Positions 34,224 to 43,569 are shown, counted from the first letter of the stretch. The stretch is 64,000 bases of DNA from Mesonia sediminis (GCF_042684705.1 NZ_JBHULZ010000041.1:62001-126000), one strand, 5' to 3'. The notes: generated by a model from the sequence alone, not told the origin. Program-made: numbers and translations.

Positions 34224-35063
34224 GTGAAACTATTAAAATATTTCAGCCTTTTGGCGATGATTCTACTTAGCGCCTGCTCATCTGATGATGATGGTATTGC
34301 GACACCCATAAATGAGACCGAAAACTTAACATTGGTACAAACCATTAACGCCAACAATCACGAAATTTTACTTTACACTACAACTGGTGAAATAGAGCAA
34401 GGTTATAATGAAGTTTACCTTCAAATTAAATCTGGAGACGAATTAATTACTAACGCCGATATTTCTTGGATGCCTATTATGCATATGACTAGTAAGATGC
34501 ATAGCTGCCCAAATTCTAATGTTGTAAAATCGCCTGCAAAAGAGACTTTATACCAAGGGTATTTAGTATTTCAAATGGCCAGTAACGATGACGAATATTG
34601 GGAGTTAAACTTTGACTATAGTATTGACGGTACACCTTTCACAGCTTCAGATAAAGTATATGTTAAGCCAGCACCAAAACAACGTGTTGCTGTATTTATG
34701 GGTAGCGACAACCAAAAATATGTTTTAGCTATGGTTGACCCAATAAATCCTCAAGGAGCGGTAAATGATATGCGAGCAGGATTATTTAAAATGGAAGATA
34801 TGATGAATTTTACAAGCGTAAACAACTATCATATTAAAATTGACCCGCGTATGCCTAGTATGGAGAATCACGGTTCTCCTAACAACCAAGACTTGTACCA
34901 AGAAAACGGACAAGGTTTTTACGAAGGTAAAGTGAATTTTACTATGACAGGCTACTGGAAAATCAATTTGCAAGTAGCCAATGAAAGTGGCGAAATTATA
35001 AAAGGCGAAGCCGTTACCGAAAGTAATGAAGCCTCTAGCTTATATTTTGAGGTAGAGTTTTAA
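34224..35063 (+). CDS. Lipoprotein with tandem Met/His-rich YtkA-like domains, probable copper binder
   Basis: 279 residues starting at GTG 34224, with a lipobox at LLSACSS (Cys19). Two similar halves are visible. The first has ISWMPIMHMTSKMHSCPNS then YQGYLVFQMASN..YWELNF; the second has IDPRMPSMENHGSPNN then YEGKVNFTMTGYWKINLQV. That is the YtkA-like pattern, with Met and His residues before an immunoglobulin-like strand pair. Such Met/His clusters suit Cu(I)/Cu(II) binding. It lies between the CNGKC gene and an OprC-like receptor. A periplasmic or surface copper carrier is the best guess. Confidence 0.78.
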   Translation: MKLLKYFSLLAMILLSACSSDDDGIATPINETENLTLVQTINANNHEILLYTTTGEIEQGYNEVYLQIKSGDELITNADISWMPIMHMTSKMHSCPNSNVVKSPAKETLYQGYLVFQMASNDDEYWELNFDYSIDGTPFTASDKVYVKPAPKQRVAVFMGSDNQKYVLAMVDPINPQGAVNDMRAGLFKMEDMMNFTSVNNYHIKIDPRMPSMENHGSPNNQDLYQENGQGFYEGKVNFTMTGYWKINLQVANESGEIIKGEAVTESNEASSLYFEVEF

Positions 35064-35070
35064 ATTAATT

Positions 35071-35106
35071 TTTCGAGGTTAAATTCAATTGGATTTAACC
35101 TCGAAA
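35071..35106. repeat. Perfect 14-bp inverted repeat between the lipoprotein and the copper receptor
   Basis: TTTCGAGGTTAAAT (35071-35084) and ATTTAACCTCGAAA (35093-35106) are exact reverse complements around an 8-base spacer. The plus-strand stem has no T run after it, so it is not a standard terminator. It may be an RNA hairpin setting relative expression, or a protein-binding site. The receptor ATG is 14 bases after it. Confidence 0.7.
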
Positions 35107-35120
35107 CAAATTCAAAAGCT

Positions 35121-37118
35121 ATGTTTAAATTCAGTTTTACGCTTTTCTGTGCTTTGATTGGCTTCAATGCCATAGCGCAAAGCCAGCAGCTTGATAGTTT
35201 AGCTTCAACAGAGATATTAGAAGAGGTGATTCTTTTAAGTAGCAACCAGCATAAAAATCACACCGAAAATAAGTCCTTAGCCAGTTTAGAAAGTTACCTA
35301 CAAGAATCTAATGCTGTTAACTTTATTAAAAGAGGTGCTTATGCCTGGGAACCTATGATACAAGGAATGAGTTCAGAACGTAACCTCATTACCATTGAAG
35401 GAATGCGTATTTATGGTGCTTGCACCGATAAAATGGATCCTATAACTTCTTATGTAGAAATATCTAATCTTTCAAAAGCCAATATTAAAAGAGGGCAAGC
35501 TGGAGCAGAGAATGGTGTAACCATTGGCGGATCAATCGATTTAAAACGCAAAAAAACCGGTTATGGCGAATCGGGTCTAAAAGCCAATTTGCAATCTGGT
35601 TTTGAAAGTGTAAACCAGCAAAAAGTACTTGGTGCAGCCGTACAGTACGGCACTGATAAATTTTTTACAGATATTGATATCATGTATCGGGATGCAGAAA
35701 ATTACGATGCTGGTGGAGGGAAAGAGATACTATTTTCTCAATTTACTAAGTATAATTTCTCTTTTACTTCTGGGGTTAAATTAGATCAAAATAACAAGCT
35801 TGAAGCTTCTCTTATTTTTGATGAAGCTAGAGATGTAGGCTATCCCGCCTTACCGATGGATGTTTCTCTGGCTCGGGCTTATATAGGCTCGCTAGAGTAC
35901 ATTCACACTTCTGAAAACACCTTTTATTCATCCTGGAGAAGTAAGATATATTATAACGATGTTACCCATATAATGGATGATTCAAAACGTCCTGTAGTCC
36001 CCATAAGAATGGATATGCCAGGATGGAGTAAAACCTGGGGTATGTACTCAAAATTAGTGGGTACAAAAGAAAAACACAATTGGAATTTATCTTTCAATAG
36101 TCATTTTAACAACTCTTTAGCCGAAATGACTATGTACCCCGATAACCCCAACGAGAAAGAAATGTTTATGCTCACTTGGCCTGATGTAAATACTATTTAT
36201 GCGGGAATCTTTGCCCAAGACAAGTATTATTTTAATGAGCACTTTTCAGCTGACTTTAGTCTAGGGGCGGGTGTACATCAAAATTCAATTCAAGATGAGT
36301 TTGGTCTTGCTAGTTTGCGTATTTTTTATCCAGATATGAATTCGAGCAAAACCCGATTTTTAATAAATACAGCGCTAGCTGTAGATTTTAGGCAGAATAA
36401 CTGGAAACATAGCATAGGGTTTGGTTATGGTGAACGGGCCCCTAGCGTTTCTGAGGCTTATGGGAATTACCTCTTTAATAGTTTTGATGGCTTTGATTAC
36501 ATTGGCAATCCTAATATGAAAAATGAAAAATCTAAAGAGATAAGCTGGGCTTCTCAATACAAAAAGAAACAGTTTAAAGTTAATTTTAACACGGCTCTAT
36601 ATCACATCAACGATTATATTATTGGTAGACCAGACCCAAGTTTATCTCCCATGAATATCGGTATTAATGGTGTAAAAGTTTATGAACAGGTTAATTATGC
36701 CTTGTTATGGAGCACAGACTTAAGTGCAAATTATAATATTTCTAAAGCATTTAGTTCGCAGGCAAAACTAATTTATAGATTGGGGCAAGACGATGAGAAA
36801 AATAATTTGCCCCTAATTCAACCGCTAACGATTGAAGCTAGTTTAAGGTATAAATATGATACCTTTTATGCCGAATTAGGGTTTCAAGCCGCAACCGAAC
36901 AGTCTGCTTACAGTCCAGAATTTGGAGAAAACAAGACCCCGGAATATGGTATAGTAAATCTTGCCTTATCTAAAATTGTATATTTCGAGCAACAAAAACT
37001 TATTCTTAAAGCTGGAGCTGAGAATTTATTTGACACTAACTACTCCACCTTTTCAGACTGGAATAATATTGCTCGACCAGGAAGGAATATTTATGCCAAC
37101 GTAATTTATAGTTTTTAA
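35121..37118 (+). CDS. TonB-dependent copper receptor, OprC/NosA-like
   Basis: 665 residues: signal peptide to about residue 20, plug domain (about 40-145) and beta barrel ending in YANVIYSF. In the plug, GACTDKMDPIT gives the CxxxM pair Cys101/Met105, and the barrel segment YNDVTHIMDDSK gives the HxM pair His283/Met285. These match the CxxxM and HxM copper ligands described for OprC of Pseudomonas. It has no CarboxypepD N-domain. Upstream lie the Met/His-rich lipoprotein and the CNGKC protein, completing a copper uptake group. Substrate call is strong but not experimental. Confidence 0.85.
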   Translation: MFKFSFTLFCALIGFNAIAQSQQLDSLASTEILEEVILLSSNQHKNHTENKSLASLESYLQESNAVNFIKRGAYAWEPMIQGMSSERNLITIEGMRIYGACTDKMDPITSYVEISNLSKANIKRGQAGAENGVTIGGSIDLKRKKTGYGESGLKANLQSGFESVNQQKVLGAAVQYGTDKFFTDIDIMYRDAENYDAGGGKEILFSQFTKYNFSFTSGVKLDQNNKLEASLIFDEARDVGYPALPMDVSLARAYIGSLEYIHTSENTFYSSWRSKIYYNDVTHIMDDSKRPVVPIRMDMPGWSKTWGMYSKLVGTKEKHNWNLSFNSHFNNSLAEMTMYPDNPNEKEMFMLTWPDVNTIYAGIFAQDKYYFNEHFSADFSLGAGVHQNSIQDEFGLASLRIFYPDMNSSKTRFLINTALAVDFRQNNWKHSIGFGYGERAPSVSEAYGNYLFNSFDGFDYIGNPNMKNEKSKEISWASQYKKKQFKVNFNTALYHINDYIIGRPDPSLSPMNIGINGVKVYEQVNYALLWSTDLSANYNISKAFSSQAKLIYRLGQDDEKNNLPLIQPLTIEASLRYKYDTFYAELGFQAATEQSAYSPEFGENKTPEYGIVNLALSKIVYFEQQKLILKAGAENLFDTNYSTFSDWNNIARPGRNIYANVIYSF

Positions 37119-37132
37119 ACTGGATATAAAGC

Positions 37133-37185
37133 GAAAAAAATAAAGGTTGATTGTGAGAAATTGCATAATCAACTTTTATTTTTTC
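37133..37185. terminator. Bidirectional terminator between the copper receptor and glutathione peroxidase genes
   Basis: 37133-37152 and 37167-37185 pair over about 19 bases (GAAAAAAATAAAGGTTGATT with AATCAACTTTTATTTTTTC, one G-T pair and one extra A), giving U-rich ends in both directions. It overlaps the stop codon of the convergent gene. Confidence 0.8.
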
Positions 37186-37673
37186 AAAATCGGACTTATT
37201 TTACGCTCCAAATAAGCGTCGAGCTTCTCTGGTTTTGAAGTAGGCGCAAAACGCTTAATGGGTTTACCCTGCGGGTTTACAATAAACTTAGTAAAATTCC
37301 ATTTTATAGCATTTGTTAGGAAACCACCTTGTTCTTTCCTCAAGAATTTAAAAACTGGATGCGCGTTAGAGCCGTTAACTTTCACTTTATCAAACATAGG
37401 GAAACTCACACCATAATTAAGCATGCAGCCTTCTTGTATACTTTTAGCGTCGCCGGGTTCTTGGTTTCCAAATTGATTGCAAGGAAAACCTAAAATAACC
37501 AATTCTTGATTTTTATATTTTTGATACAATTCTTCAAGCCCTTTTAGCTGTGGTGTCAATCCGCATTGACTTGCGGTGTTTACAATAATTAACCATTTAC
37601 CTTTATACTTTGATAAAGATATTTCTTTACCCTGTATGGTTTTTGCGGTAAAATCGTATATACTGGTTTCCAT
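37176..37673 (-). CDS. Glutathione peroxidase-family thiol peroxidase
   Basis: 165 residues. Catalytic Cys lies in NTASQCGLTPQ (Cys rather than selenocysteine), with the Gln of LGFPCNQFGNQEPG and the Trp/Asn of IKWNFTKFIV completing the active-site tetrad. The second Cys in GFPCNQ suggests a thioredoxin-dependent mechanism, as in most bacterial members. It is cytoplasmic (no signal peptide) and reduces hydroperoxides. The gene is alone, with its 3' end in the bidirectional terminator next to the copper receptor. Confidence 0.92.
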   Translation of the reverse strand: METSIYDFTAKTIQGKEISLSKYKGKWLIIVNTASQCGLTPQLKGLEELYQKYKNQELVILGFPCNQFGNQEPGDAKSIQEGCMLNYGVSFPMFDKVKVNGSNAHPVFKFLRKEQGGFLTNAIKWNFTKFIVNPQGKPIKRFAPTSKPEKLDAYLERKISPILKK

Positions 37674-37890
37674 ATGCTCTTTTGAGTGAAAGTTATAACT
37701 TTTTTAGCGTAAAATTGCGTGAAAACTTGTTATAGTTTTTATAAGGTATTATTGCTAATTATCTGTACTAATAAAATGGGGCAAAATTAAGATAAGGAGA
37801 GGTGTGAGTCATATTCCTATACTAGAACTCTGGATTGCTTGAGACGTAAATTAAAAATTCTAGCCCTCAATTTTAATAGTGGTAGGTATA

Positions 37891-37997
37891 CTGCGCCAGC
37901 GATAGTAGCGGCATACTTTTTCGTCCATTTTTAGCATAAAAAATGGACGAAAAAGATACAGCGAATAGCGCGGTCTCAATGAACATTGAGAGGCGCC
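37891..37997 (+). repeat. REP-like intergenic repeat, copy 2, with 16-bp hairpin
   Basis: The gap 37674-38003 has no gene. It contains CTGCGCCAGCGATAGTAGCGGC, an exact 16-bp inverted repeat (37917-37932 with 37939-37954), AGCGAATAGCGCGG, and a small TCTCAATG/CATTGAGA hairpin ending at GGCGCCC. The outer blocks match the copy at 55912-56006 and, reversed, 556-658. Confidence 0.75.
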
Positions 37998-38003
37998 CAA
38001 AAA

Positions 38004-38657
38004 CTAAATTTTCATTTCGGGAATATCGCCTTCTATGATTAGTTTACCTTCGGTTGCTTTTTGAATTTCTTCTACGCTTACCCCTGGTGCTCTTTCGAGC
38101 AATTTAAAGCCGGCGGGAGTAACCTCAATTACAGCCAAATTAGTTACTATTTTGGTCACGCACCCCACTCCTGTTAATGGAAGCGAACATTTTTTTAATA
38201 ATTTTGATTGGCCTGCTTTATTGGTATGCATCATAGCAACTATAATATTTTGTGCAGAAGCCACGAGATCCATAGCGCCGCCCATACCTTTTACCATTTT
38301 ACCTGGTATTTTCCAGTTGGCGATATCACCGTTTTCTGCGACTTCCATTGCTCCTAATATAGTAAGGTCTACGTGTTGGCCACGTATCATACCAAAACTT
38401 GTAGCAGAGTCAAAAAAGCTCGCTCCGGGTAAAGCGGTAATGGTTTGTTTTCCTGCATTGATTAAATCGGCATCTTCTTCTCCCTCGTAGGGGAAGGGAC
38501 CCATACCTAGGATACCGTTTTCGCTTTGAAATTCTACGGCTATATCGTCACGAACAAAATTGGCAACCAATGTAGGTATACCAATCCCTAAATTTACATA
38601 GTAGCCATCTTTTACTTCCTGTGCTATTCGTTTTGCAATTCCGTTCTTATCTAACAT
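38004..38657 (-). CDS. atoA: 3-oxoacid CoA-transferase subunit B
   Basis: 217 residues of the class I CoA-transferase beta subunit. The catalytic Glu is in FQSENGILGMGP, and GGAMDLVASAQNIIVAMMH follows. With the alpha subunit it moves CoA from succinyl-CoA or acyl-CoA to a 3-oxoacid such as acetoacetate. The alpha subunit gene lies 48 bases upstream on the same strand. Whether the pair is the succinyl-CoA type (ScoAB) or acetate type (AtoDA) cannot be decided from the sequence. Confidence 0.92.
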   Translation of the reverse strand: MLDKNGIAKRIAQEVKDGYYVNLGIGIPTLVANFVRDDIAVEFQSENGILGMGPFPYEGEEDADLINAGKQTITALPGASFFDSATSFGMIRGQHVDLTILGAMEVAENGDIANWKIPGKMVKGMGGAMDLVASAQNIIVAMMHTNKAGQSKLLKKCSLPLTGVGCVTKIVTNLAVIEVTPAGFKLLERAPGVSVEEIQKATEGKLIIEGDIPEMKI

Positions 38658-38705
38658 TTGTTTGGTTTTGAAAATTATACAATGGCTTTGCTAGCCTTTT
38701 GCCGG

Positions 38706-39404
38706 TTATTTTTGTCTAACGGTTCTTTGCTCGATACGTTTTTCATAACGTTCTCCTTGAAAAATTCTTTGAACAAATATGCCAGGAATATGTATTTGAT
38801 TGGGATCTAATTCACCTGCAGGAACAAGTTCTTCTACCTCAACCACGGTTATCTTGGCCGCTCCACACATATTAGGATTAAAATTTCTGGCTGTACCTTT
38901 AAAGATTAAGTTTCCTGCTTCATCACCTTTCCAGGCCTTTACAAAAGCAAAGTCTGCCTTATAGGCTTCCTCTAACACATACATTTTCCCATCAAACATA
39001 CGCGTTTCTTTGTTTAGGGCCACTTCTGTCCCATAACCAGCGGGGGTATAAATGGCCGGAAAACCTTGTTGAGCGGCTTGACATTTGGCGGCCAAAGTAC
39101 CCTGTGGGGTGAGTTCTACTTCTAATTCACCGCTAAGCATTTGTCGTTCAAATTCGGCATTTTCTCCTACATAAGAAGAAATCATTTTTTTAATTTGATT
39201 TTTCTTAAGTAAAAGACCAAGTCCGAAATCATCTACACCAGCATTGTTGGATATACAAGTAATATCTTTTATGTTTTTTGCTACCAATTCTGCAATTGCA
39301 TTTTCAGGAATACCAGAGAGACCAAAGCCTCCTAACATAAAGGTCATACCGTCTTTTACTCCCGCTAAAGCTTCTTGCACATTAGCTACCGTTTTATTTA
39401 TCAT
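38706..39404 (-). CDS. atoD: 3-oxoacid CoA-transferase subunit A
   Basis: 232 residues of the class I CoA-transferase alpha subunit, starting with MINKTVANVQEALAGVKDG and the typical LGGFGLSGIPENAI loop, then SYVGENAEFERQM and FVKAWKGDEAGNL. It works as a heteromer with the product of the next gene, in ketone body or branched-chain degradation. It is first of a two-gene operon. The gap of about 90 bases upstream of it ends in the long terminator stem of the neighbouring pbp1A gene. Confidence 0.92.
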   Translation of the reverse strand: MINKTVANVQEALAGVKDGMTFMLGGFGLSGIPENAIAELVAKNIKDITCISNNAGVDDFGLGLLLKKNQIKKMISSYVGENAEFERQMLSGELEVELTPQGTLAAKCQAAQQGFPAIYTPAGYGTEVALNKETRMFDGKMYVLEEAYKADFAFVKAWKGDEAGNLIFKGTARNFNPNMCGAAKITVVEVEELVPAGELDPNQIHIPGIFVQRIFQGERYEKRIEQRTVRQK

Positions 39405-39494
39405 GGCGTTTCAATTTTAATCGAAAAGTACGAAATTATATGCATTGTTACAAGAAGCCGATAACCTAATAAATGGTTTTACAATTACCCTATA

Positions 39495-39548
39495 AACAAT
39501 CAAAAATTAAGGCGATGTTTACAAGCATCGCCTTAATTTTTGATTGTT
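39495..39548 (-). terminator. Very long intrinsic terminator (23-bp perfect stem) after pbp1A
   Basis: 39495-39517 and 39526-39548 are exact 23-base reverse complements around an 8-base loop. The stem overlaps the stop codon of the pbp1A gene. Its symmetric AT-rich outer halves would work on either strand. Confidence 0.85.
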
Positions 39549-41874
39549 ATAATTCTAATTCGCCTATATCTGGCCCTGTATCGTCGTCTTGGTCTTCTTC
39601 GCTATTTTTATAGTTATCGCAATCTACCTCAATACTTAGATTTTCAGGTTTTTCAAAGTCTCCTTTTGAAACATCCAGCTCGGGGTCATTGTATATTTTT
39701 TTCATATAAGAACCCCATATTGGTAATGCCATAGTAGCCCCTTGACCGTAGGTGATCGAAGAAAAATGCACCGAACGGTCTTCTCCACCTACCCAAACGC
39801 CAGTAGTCAAATTAGGAACTACTCCCATAAACCAACCATCACTTTGATTTTGCGTAGTACCGGTTTTTCCTGCGATTGGATTAGTGAGTTTATAGGGATG
39901 CCCGGTAACTACTTTTTTATAATATTCGGGTGTCCAACCACTTGTTCTTAAACGCGTACCAGAACCTCCTCGGGTTACCCCCTCCATTAAATTAATGGTA
40001 ACATAAGCCGCTTCTTCACTCATTACATCACGTGTTTCTGGAACGTGTTGGTAAAGAATAGTTCCATTTTTATCTTCAATACGCGTGACAATTACAGGTT
40101 TAACGTACACTCCTTTATTGGCAAAAGTACTATAAGCCGAAACCATCTCGAATACACTTAAATCAACACTTCCCAGCGCTATAGCCGCAACTGGATCTAT
40201 ATTACTTGTATCTACGCCTAGCTTATCAAGTAGATCAATTACCGGTTCAGGGCCTATTTTATCAATTAAGCGTGCTGTAATGGTATTTAACGAATTAGCT
40301 AAAGCCTGCTTAAGATTTACCATACCACCATACTTTCCAGAAGAATTTTTGGGTGTCCAGCTATCGGTAACCCCGTGTGATCCTGCAGGTATGGTGTGTA
40401 GCGTATTGGGTAATTCGTAGCAAGGTGATAGTTGCAACTGATCAATCGCTGTAGCATATACAAAAGGTTTAAAAGTAGAGCCCACTTGTCTTCTTGCTTG
40501 CTTTACGTGCTCATATTTAAAATGTCTAAAATTAATACCCCCAACCCAAGCTTTTACTTCTCCGGTTTGCGGCTCCATAGACATCATTCCTGTATTTAGA
40601 AAAGATTTATAATAATAAATAGAGTCTAATGGGGTCATAATGGTGTCTTTCTCTTGGCGCGGATTATTCCAAGTAAAAACGCTCATTTCTGTCTTCTCAT
40701 TAAAAGAAGCCATAATTTCTTTTTCGCTAGCACCGTTTTTAAGCATATGTTTATAACGACTGCTGTTTTTTATAGCTCGATTGATTATATTATCGATACT
40801 CTCTTGAGAAATACCTCGAAAAGGTTTGGTTTTATTTTTTTGATTTTGCCTATCAAACTCAGTCTGTAAGTTCTTCATATGTTCTTGTACGGCTTCTTCG
40901 GCATAAGCTTGCATCTTAGCGTCTATACTCGTGTATACCTTAAGACCATCTCTGTATATATTGTAGGTAGAGCCATCTTCTTTTGGATTTTCTTTTGCCC
41001 AATCTTTTAAAAATTCACGCAGAAACATTCTAAAATAGGTTGCCAATCCTGATTGATGACTCTCTGGCTGATAATTAATTTTAAGCGGTAGTTTTTGTAG
41101 GCTATCTTTTTCTTCTTCAGAAATATACCCCACTTTTGCCATTTGTTTAAGTACTACATTTCTTCGGTTAGTAACACCTTCTGGGTTTCTTCTTGGGTTA
41201 TATAAACTTGAATTTTTAAACATCCCAGCCAGTACAGCAGCTTCTTCTACTTTTAACTCATGGGGTTCTTTACCTCCAAAATATATCCTTGAAGCCGACC
41301 GCACGCCTACGGCATTATTATTAAAATCATAAATATTGAAGTACATCGCTAAGATTTCCTCTTTAGTATAACTTCGCTCTAAGCGAACAGCGATAATCCA
41401 TTCTTTTACTTTTTGGGTAACGCGGCCCAGTATGTCTTTAGCTCCCTCACCATGAAAAAGCTGTTTAGCCAGCTGTTGAGAAAGCGTACTGGCTCCTCCT
41501 TTTGACCCCATATACAATAATGCCCTCGCTGTACCACGCGCATCAATACCAGAATGATTATAATACCTCTCATCTTCTGTCGCGATTAAGGCTTGAACCA
41601 AATTTTCTGACAAATCTTCAAACTTGATAGGGGTTCGATTTTCATTGTAATATTTACCTAGTGTTTTACCATCTGAAGAGAACACCTCGGTAGCTAAATT
41701 GGTTTCGGGATTTTCTAGCTGCTCAAAACTGGGCATTTCTCCAAATACGTCCCAGCTGGCCAGTAAAAAAAACATAACCACGGCTAACAATCCGGTTAAA
41801 AAAAGTAACCAAAAGCCTATAATATATTTAATAAATCCTGATTGTTTGTGTTCTTTTTTTGTCTTTTTAGCCAC
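39547..41874 (-). CDS. Class A penicillin-binding protein 1A (bifunctional transglycosylase/transpeptidase)
   Basis: 775 residues: a short cytoplasmic tail, one membrane helix (about 15-38), a GT51 glycosyltransferase domain with EDERYYNHSGID and GGASTLSQQLAKQLF, then the transpeptidase domain with SxxK in GSTFKPFVYA, SxN in ANSLNTI and KTG in AGKTGTTQNQSDGW. It polymerises and cross-links peptidoglycan. It follows gldH by 14 bases, giving the order ricT-gldH-pbp1A. The C-terminal tail is acidic. Complete. Confidence 0.95.
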   Translation of the reverse strand: MAKKTKKEHKQSGFIKYIIGFWLLFLTGLLAVVMFFLLASWDVFGEMPSFEQLENPETNLATEVFSSDGKTLGKYYNENRTPIKFEDLSENLVQALIATEDERYYNHSGIDARGTARALLYMGSKGGASTLSQQLAKQLFHGEGAKDILGRVTQKVKEWIIAVRLERSYTKEEILAMYFNIYDFNNNAVGVRSASRIYFGGKEPHELKVEEAAVLAGMFKNSSLYNPRRNPEGVTNRRNVVLKQMAKVGYISEEEKDSLQKLPLKINYQPESHQSGLATYFRMFLREFLKDWAKENPKEDGSTYNIYRDGLKVYTSIDAKMQAYAEEAVQEHMKNLQTEFDRQNQKNKTKPFRGISQESIDNIINRAIKNSSRYKHMLKNGASEKEIMASFNEKTEMSVFTWNNPRQEKDTIMTPLDSIYYYKSFLNTGMMSMEPQTGEVKAWVGGINFRHFKYEHVKQARRQVGSTFKPFVYATAIDQLQLSPCYELPNTLHTIPAGSHGVTDSWTPKNSSGKYGGMVNLKQALANSLNTITARLIDKIGPEPVIDLLDKLGVDTSNIDPVAAIALGSVDLSVFEMVSAYSTFANKGVYVKPVIVTRIEDKNGTILYQHVPETRDVMSEEAAYVTINLMEGVTRGGSGTRLRTSGWTPEYYKKVVTGHPYKLTNPIAGKTGTTQNQSDGWFMGVVPNLTTGVWVGGEDRSVHFSSITYGQGATMALPIWGSYMKKIYNDPELDVSKGDFEKPENLSIEVDCDNYKNSEEDQDDDTGPDIGELEL

Positions 41875-41888
41875 TTTCTATAGGTATT

Positions 41889-42380
41889 TTAAGGTGTAAC
41901 CTGTTCTATGCGCACCCCAATTTCGGTTATTCCCGGCAAGTATTCCAAGGGTTCTATTTCGCCTTGAGCGCGCATAAGTTGTTTAATTTTTAGTGTATAT
42001 TGACCCTGTTCGGGGAATCTAACTTCTTCTCTCAGCCAAAGCTTACTTTCTTTTAGACTGCCAGTTCCTTGCCCCAAAAGTCGACCGTCGGGATGGGCCA
42101 TTTTATATTCTAAAGTATCTACAATTTCTTTGCCATACGGAAAAGAAATACTAGTTTCTAAAAATAAATTATTGTAAGGGTAATTTTGGTCTGCTCTCAA
42201 ATTGATAAACAAATTGTAGTTGGTTATAGTGTCAACATTCTTCAGGTGAAATGACATAACAGAATCTTTATGCCAACCAACTTGTGGTACGGTTTGGTAG
42301 GTATCGTAAACCCTATTTTTATCACAAGAAAAAAGGCTTATACCAATAGCAATAAAGAACAATCGCAAAAGATTAGTCAT
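41889..42380 (-). CDS. gldH: Gliding motility lipoprotein GldH
   Basis: 163 residues from the ATG at 42380, with a lipobox at GISLFSCDKN (Cys19). The sequence QVGWHKDSVMSFHLKN and LFINLRADQNYPYNNLFLE is typical of GldH, one of the lipoproteins needed for flavobacterial gliding and type IX secretion-linked motility. A longer frame to 42488 would overlap the ricT gene by more than 100 bases; the chosen start overlaps it by only 8. Its presence supports assignment to the Flavobacteriia, but does not show that the organism glides. Confidence 0.92.
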   Translation of the reverse strand: MTNLLRLFFIAIGISLFSCDKNRVYDTYQTVPQVGWHKDSVMSFHLKNVDTITNYNLFINLRADQNYPYNNLFLETSISFPYGKEIVDTLEYKMAHPDGRLLGQGTGSLKESKLWLREEVRFPEQGQYTLKIKQLMRAQGEIEPLEYLPGITEIGVRIEQVTP

Positions 42381-43569
42381 TTTTAGCTGGTTTTTTCTTT
42401 TTAAAATTTCGGTTATTTTTCTTGGCTTGTGGTTTTCTCTTTCTGTTTTTACGCGGCTTCCTCTTCTGCTGTTTTTTAGGCTTATCAAAACGTGTTAAAC
42501 TATCTTGCCCCACCGCATCTTCAAATTTATCTGATGCAGCCTGAGGCTCTTCGCTAACAAATTCTTCTAAGCTGGCAACAGGTTTATTGTTTTTTGCGGC
42601 ATGAATAATTTCTCTCACTTGATCTGTTTTTAACTCAAACCAATTCATCCATTCTCCTTCGTAAGCATACCATAAAGACCCCTTAAAAATATCTATTTTT
42701 TGACAAACTGCCGTTCCTTTTTGGGTTTGTAGCTTAGTGTCCTGTCTAGGAAATTCCTTAAGCGCATCGAGGTAAGCGTCTAATTCATAATTTAAACAAC
42801 ATTTTAACTTACCACATTGTCCTGCGAGTTTTAGTGGATTTAAAGACAGTTGCTGATACCTGGCCGCAGAGGTGGTAACACTTCTAAAATCTGTTAGCCA
42901 AGTTGAACAACAAAGTTCTCTACCACAAGAGCCAATACCACCTAGCCTGGCCGCTTCTTGTCTAAATCCTATTTGACGCATTTCTATGCGGGTTCTAAAC
43001 TCATGAGCAAATTCTTTAATCAATTGTCTAAAATCAACTCTCTCTTCTGCGGTATAGTAAAAAGTAGCCTTTGAAGCATCTCCTTGAAATTCGACATCGC
43101 TAATTTTCATTTTTAAATTTAAGCGTATCGCTATTTCACGAGCACGTACTTTGATGCCCTCTTCTCTTTCTCGAGCTTCTTGCCAAATATCAATGTCTTT
43201 TTGCGTTGCTTTTCTGTATATTTTTAAAACCGAATCACCTTCAGGCTTAACCTTTTTCTTTTTCATTTGCACCCGAACCAATTCCCCCGTAAGGGTTACC
43301 ATACCCACATCATGTCCTGGCGATGCTTCTACAGCAACTATATCGCCCATACTTAAGCTAATACGCTCTTGGTTTTTAAAAAATTCTTTACGCCCGTTTT
43401 TAAACCGGACCTCGACATAAGGAAATTTTTCTTGACCGTTGGGTAAATCCATGTTTGCCAACCAATCAAATACACTTAATTTATTGCAACCATCGGTACC
43501 GCAAGTACCGTTATTTTTACATCCTTTTGGCTGTCCGTTTTTTCCTGTAGAACAACTTTCACACCCCAT
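42373..43569 (-). CDS. ricT: RicT/YaaT-type PSP1-domain protein
   Basis: 398 residues. The PSP1 C-terminal domain is clear: a Cys pattern IGSCGRELCCSTWL and AGQCGKLKCCLNYEL, the cysteines that hold Fe-S clusters in the Bacillus RicA-RicF-RicT complex. The N-terminal 35 residues are also Cys-rich (CESCSTGKNG ... CKNNGTCGTDGC). The C-terminal tail is very basic (KKQQKRKPRKNRKRK), suggesting RNA binding. In Bacillus the complex affects RNA processing by RNase Y; no RicA or RicF is adjacent here. It overlaps gldH by 8 bases. Confidence 0.9.
   Translation of the reverse strand: MGCESCSTGKNGQPKGCKNNGTCGTDGCNKLSVFDWLANMDLPNGQEKFPYVEVRFKNGRKEFFKNQERISLSMGDIVAVEASPGHDVGMVTLTGELVRVQMKKKKVKPEGDSVLKIYRKATQKDIDIWQEAREREEGIKVRAREIAIRLNLKMKISDVEFQGDASKATFYYTAEERVDFRQLIKEFAHEFRTRIEMRQIGFRQEAARLGGIGSCGRELCCSTWLTDFRSVTTSAARYQQLSLNPLKLAGQCGKLKCCLNYELDAYLDALKEFPRQDTKLQTQKGTAVCQKIDIFKGSLWYAYEGEWMNWFELKTDQVREIIHAAKNNKPVASLEEFVSEEPQAASDKFEDAVGQDSLTRFDKPKKQQKRKPRKNRKRKPQAKKNNRNFKKKKPAKND

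Noticed and set aside
42381..42488. Longer gldH start
   Set aside because: It would overlap ricT by more than 100 bases and place the signal peptide inside the protein.
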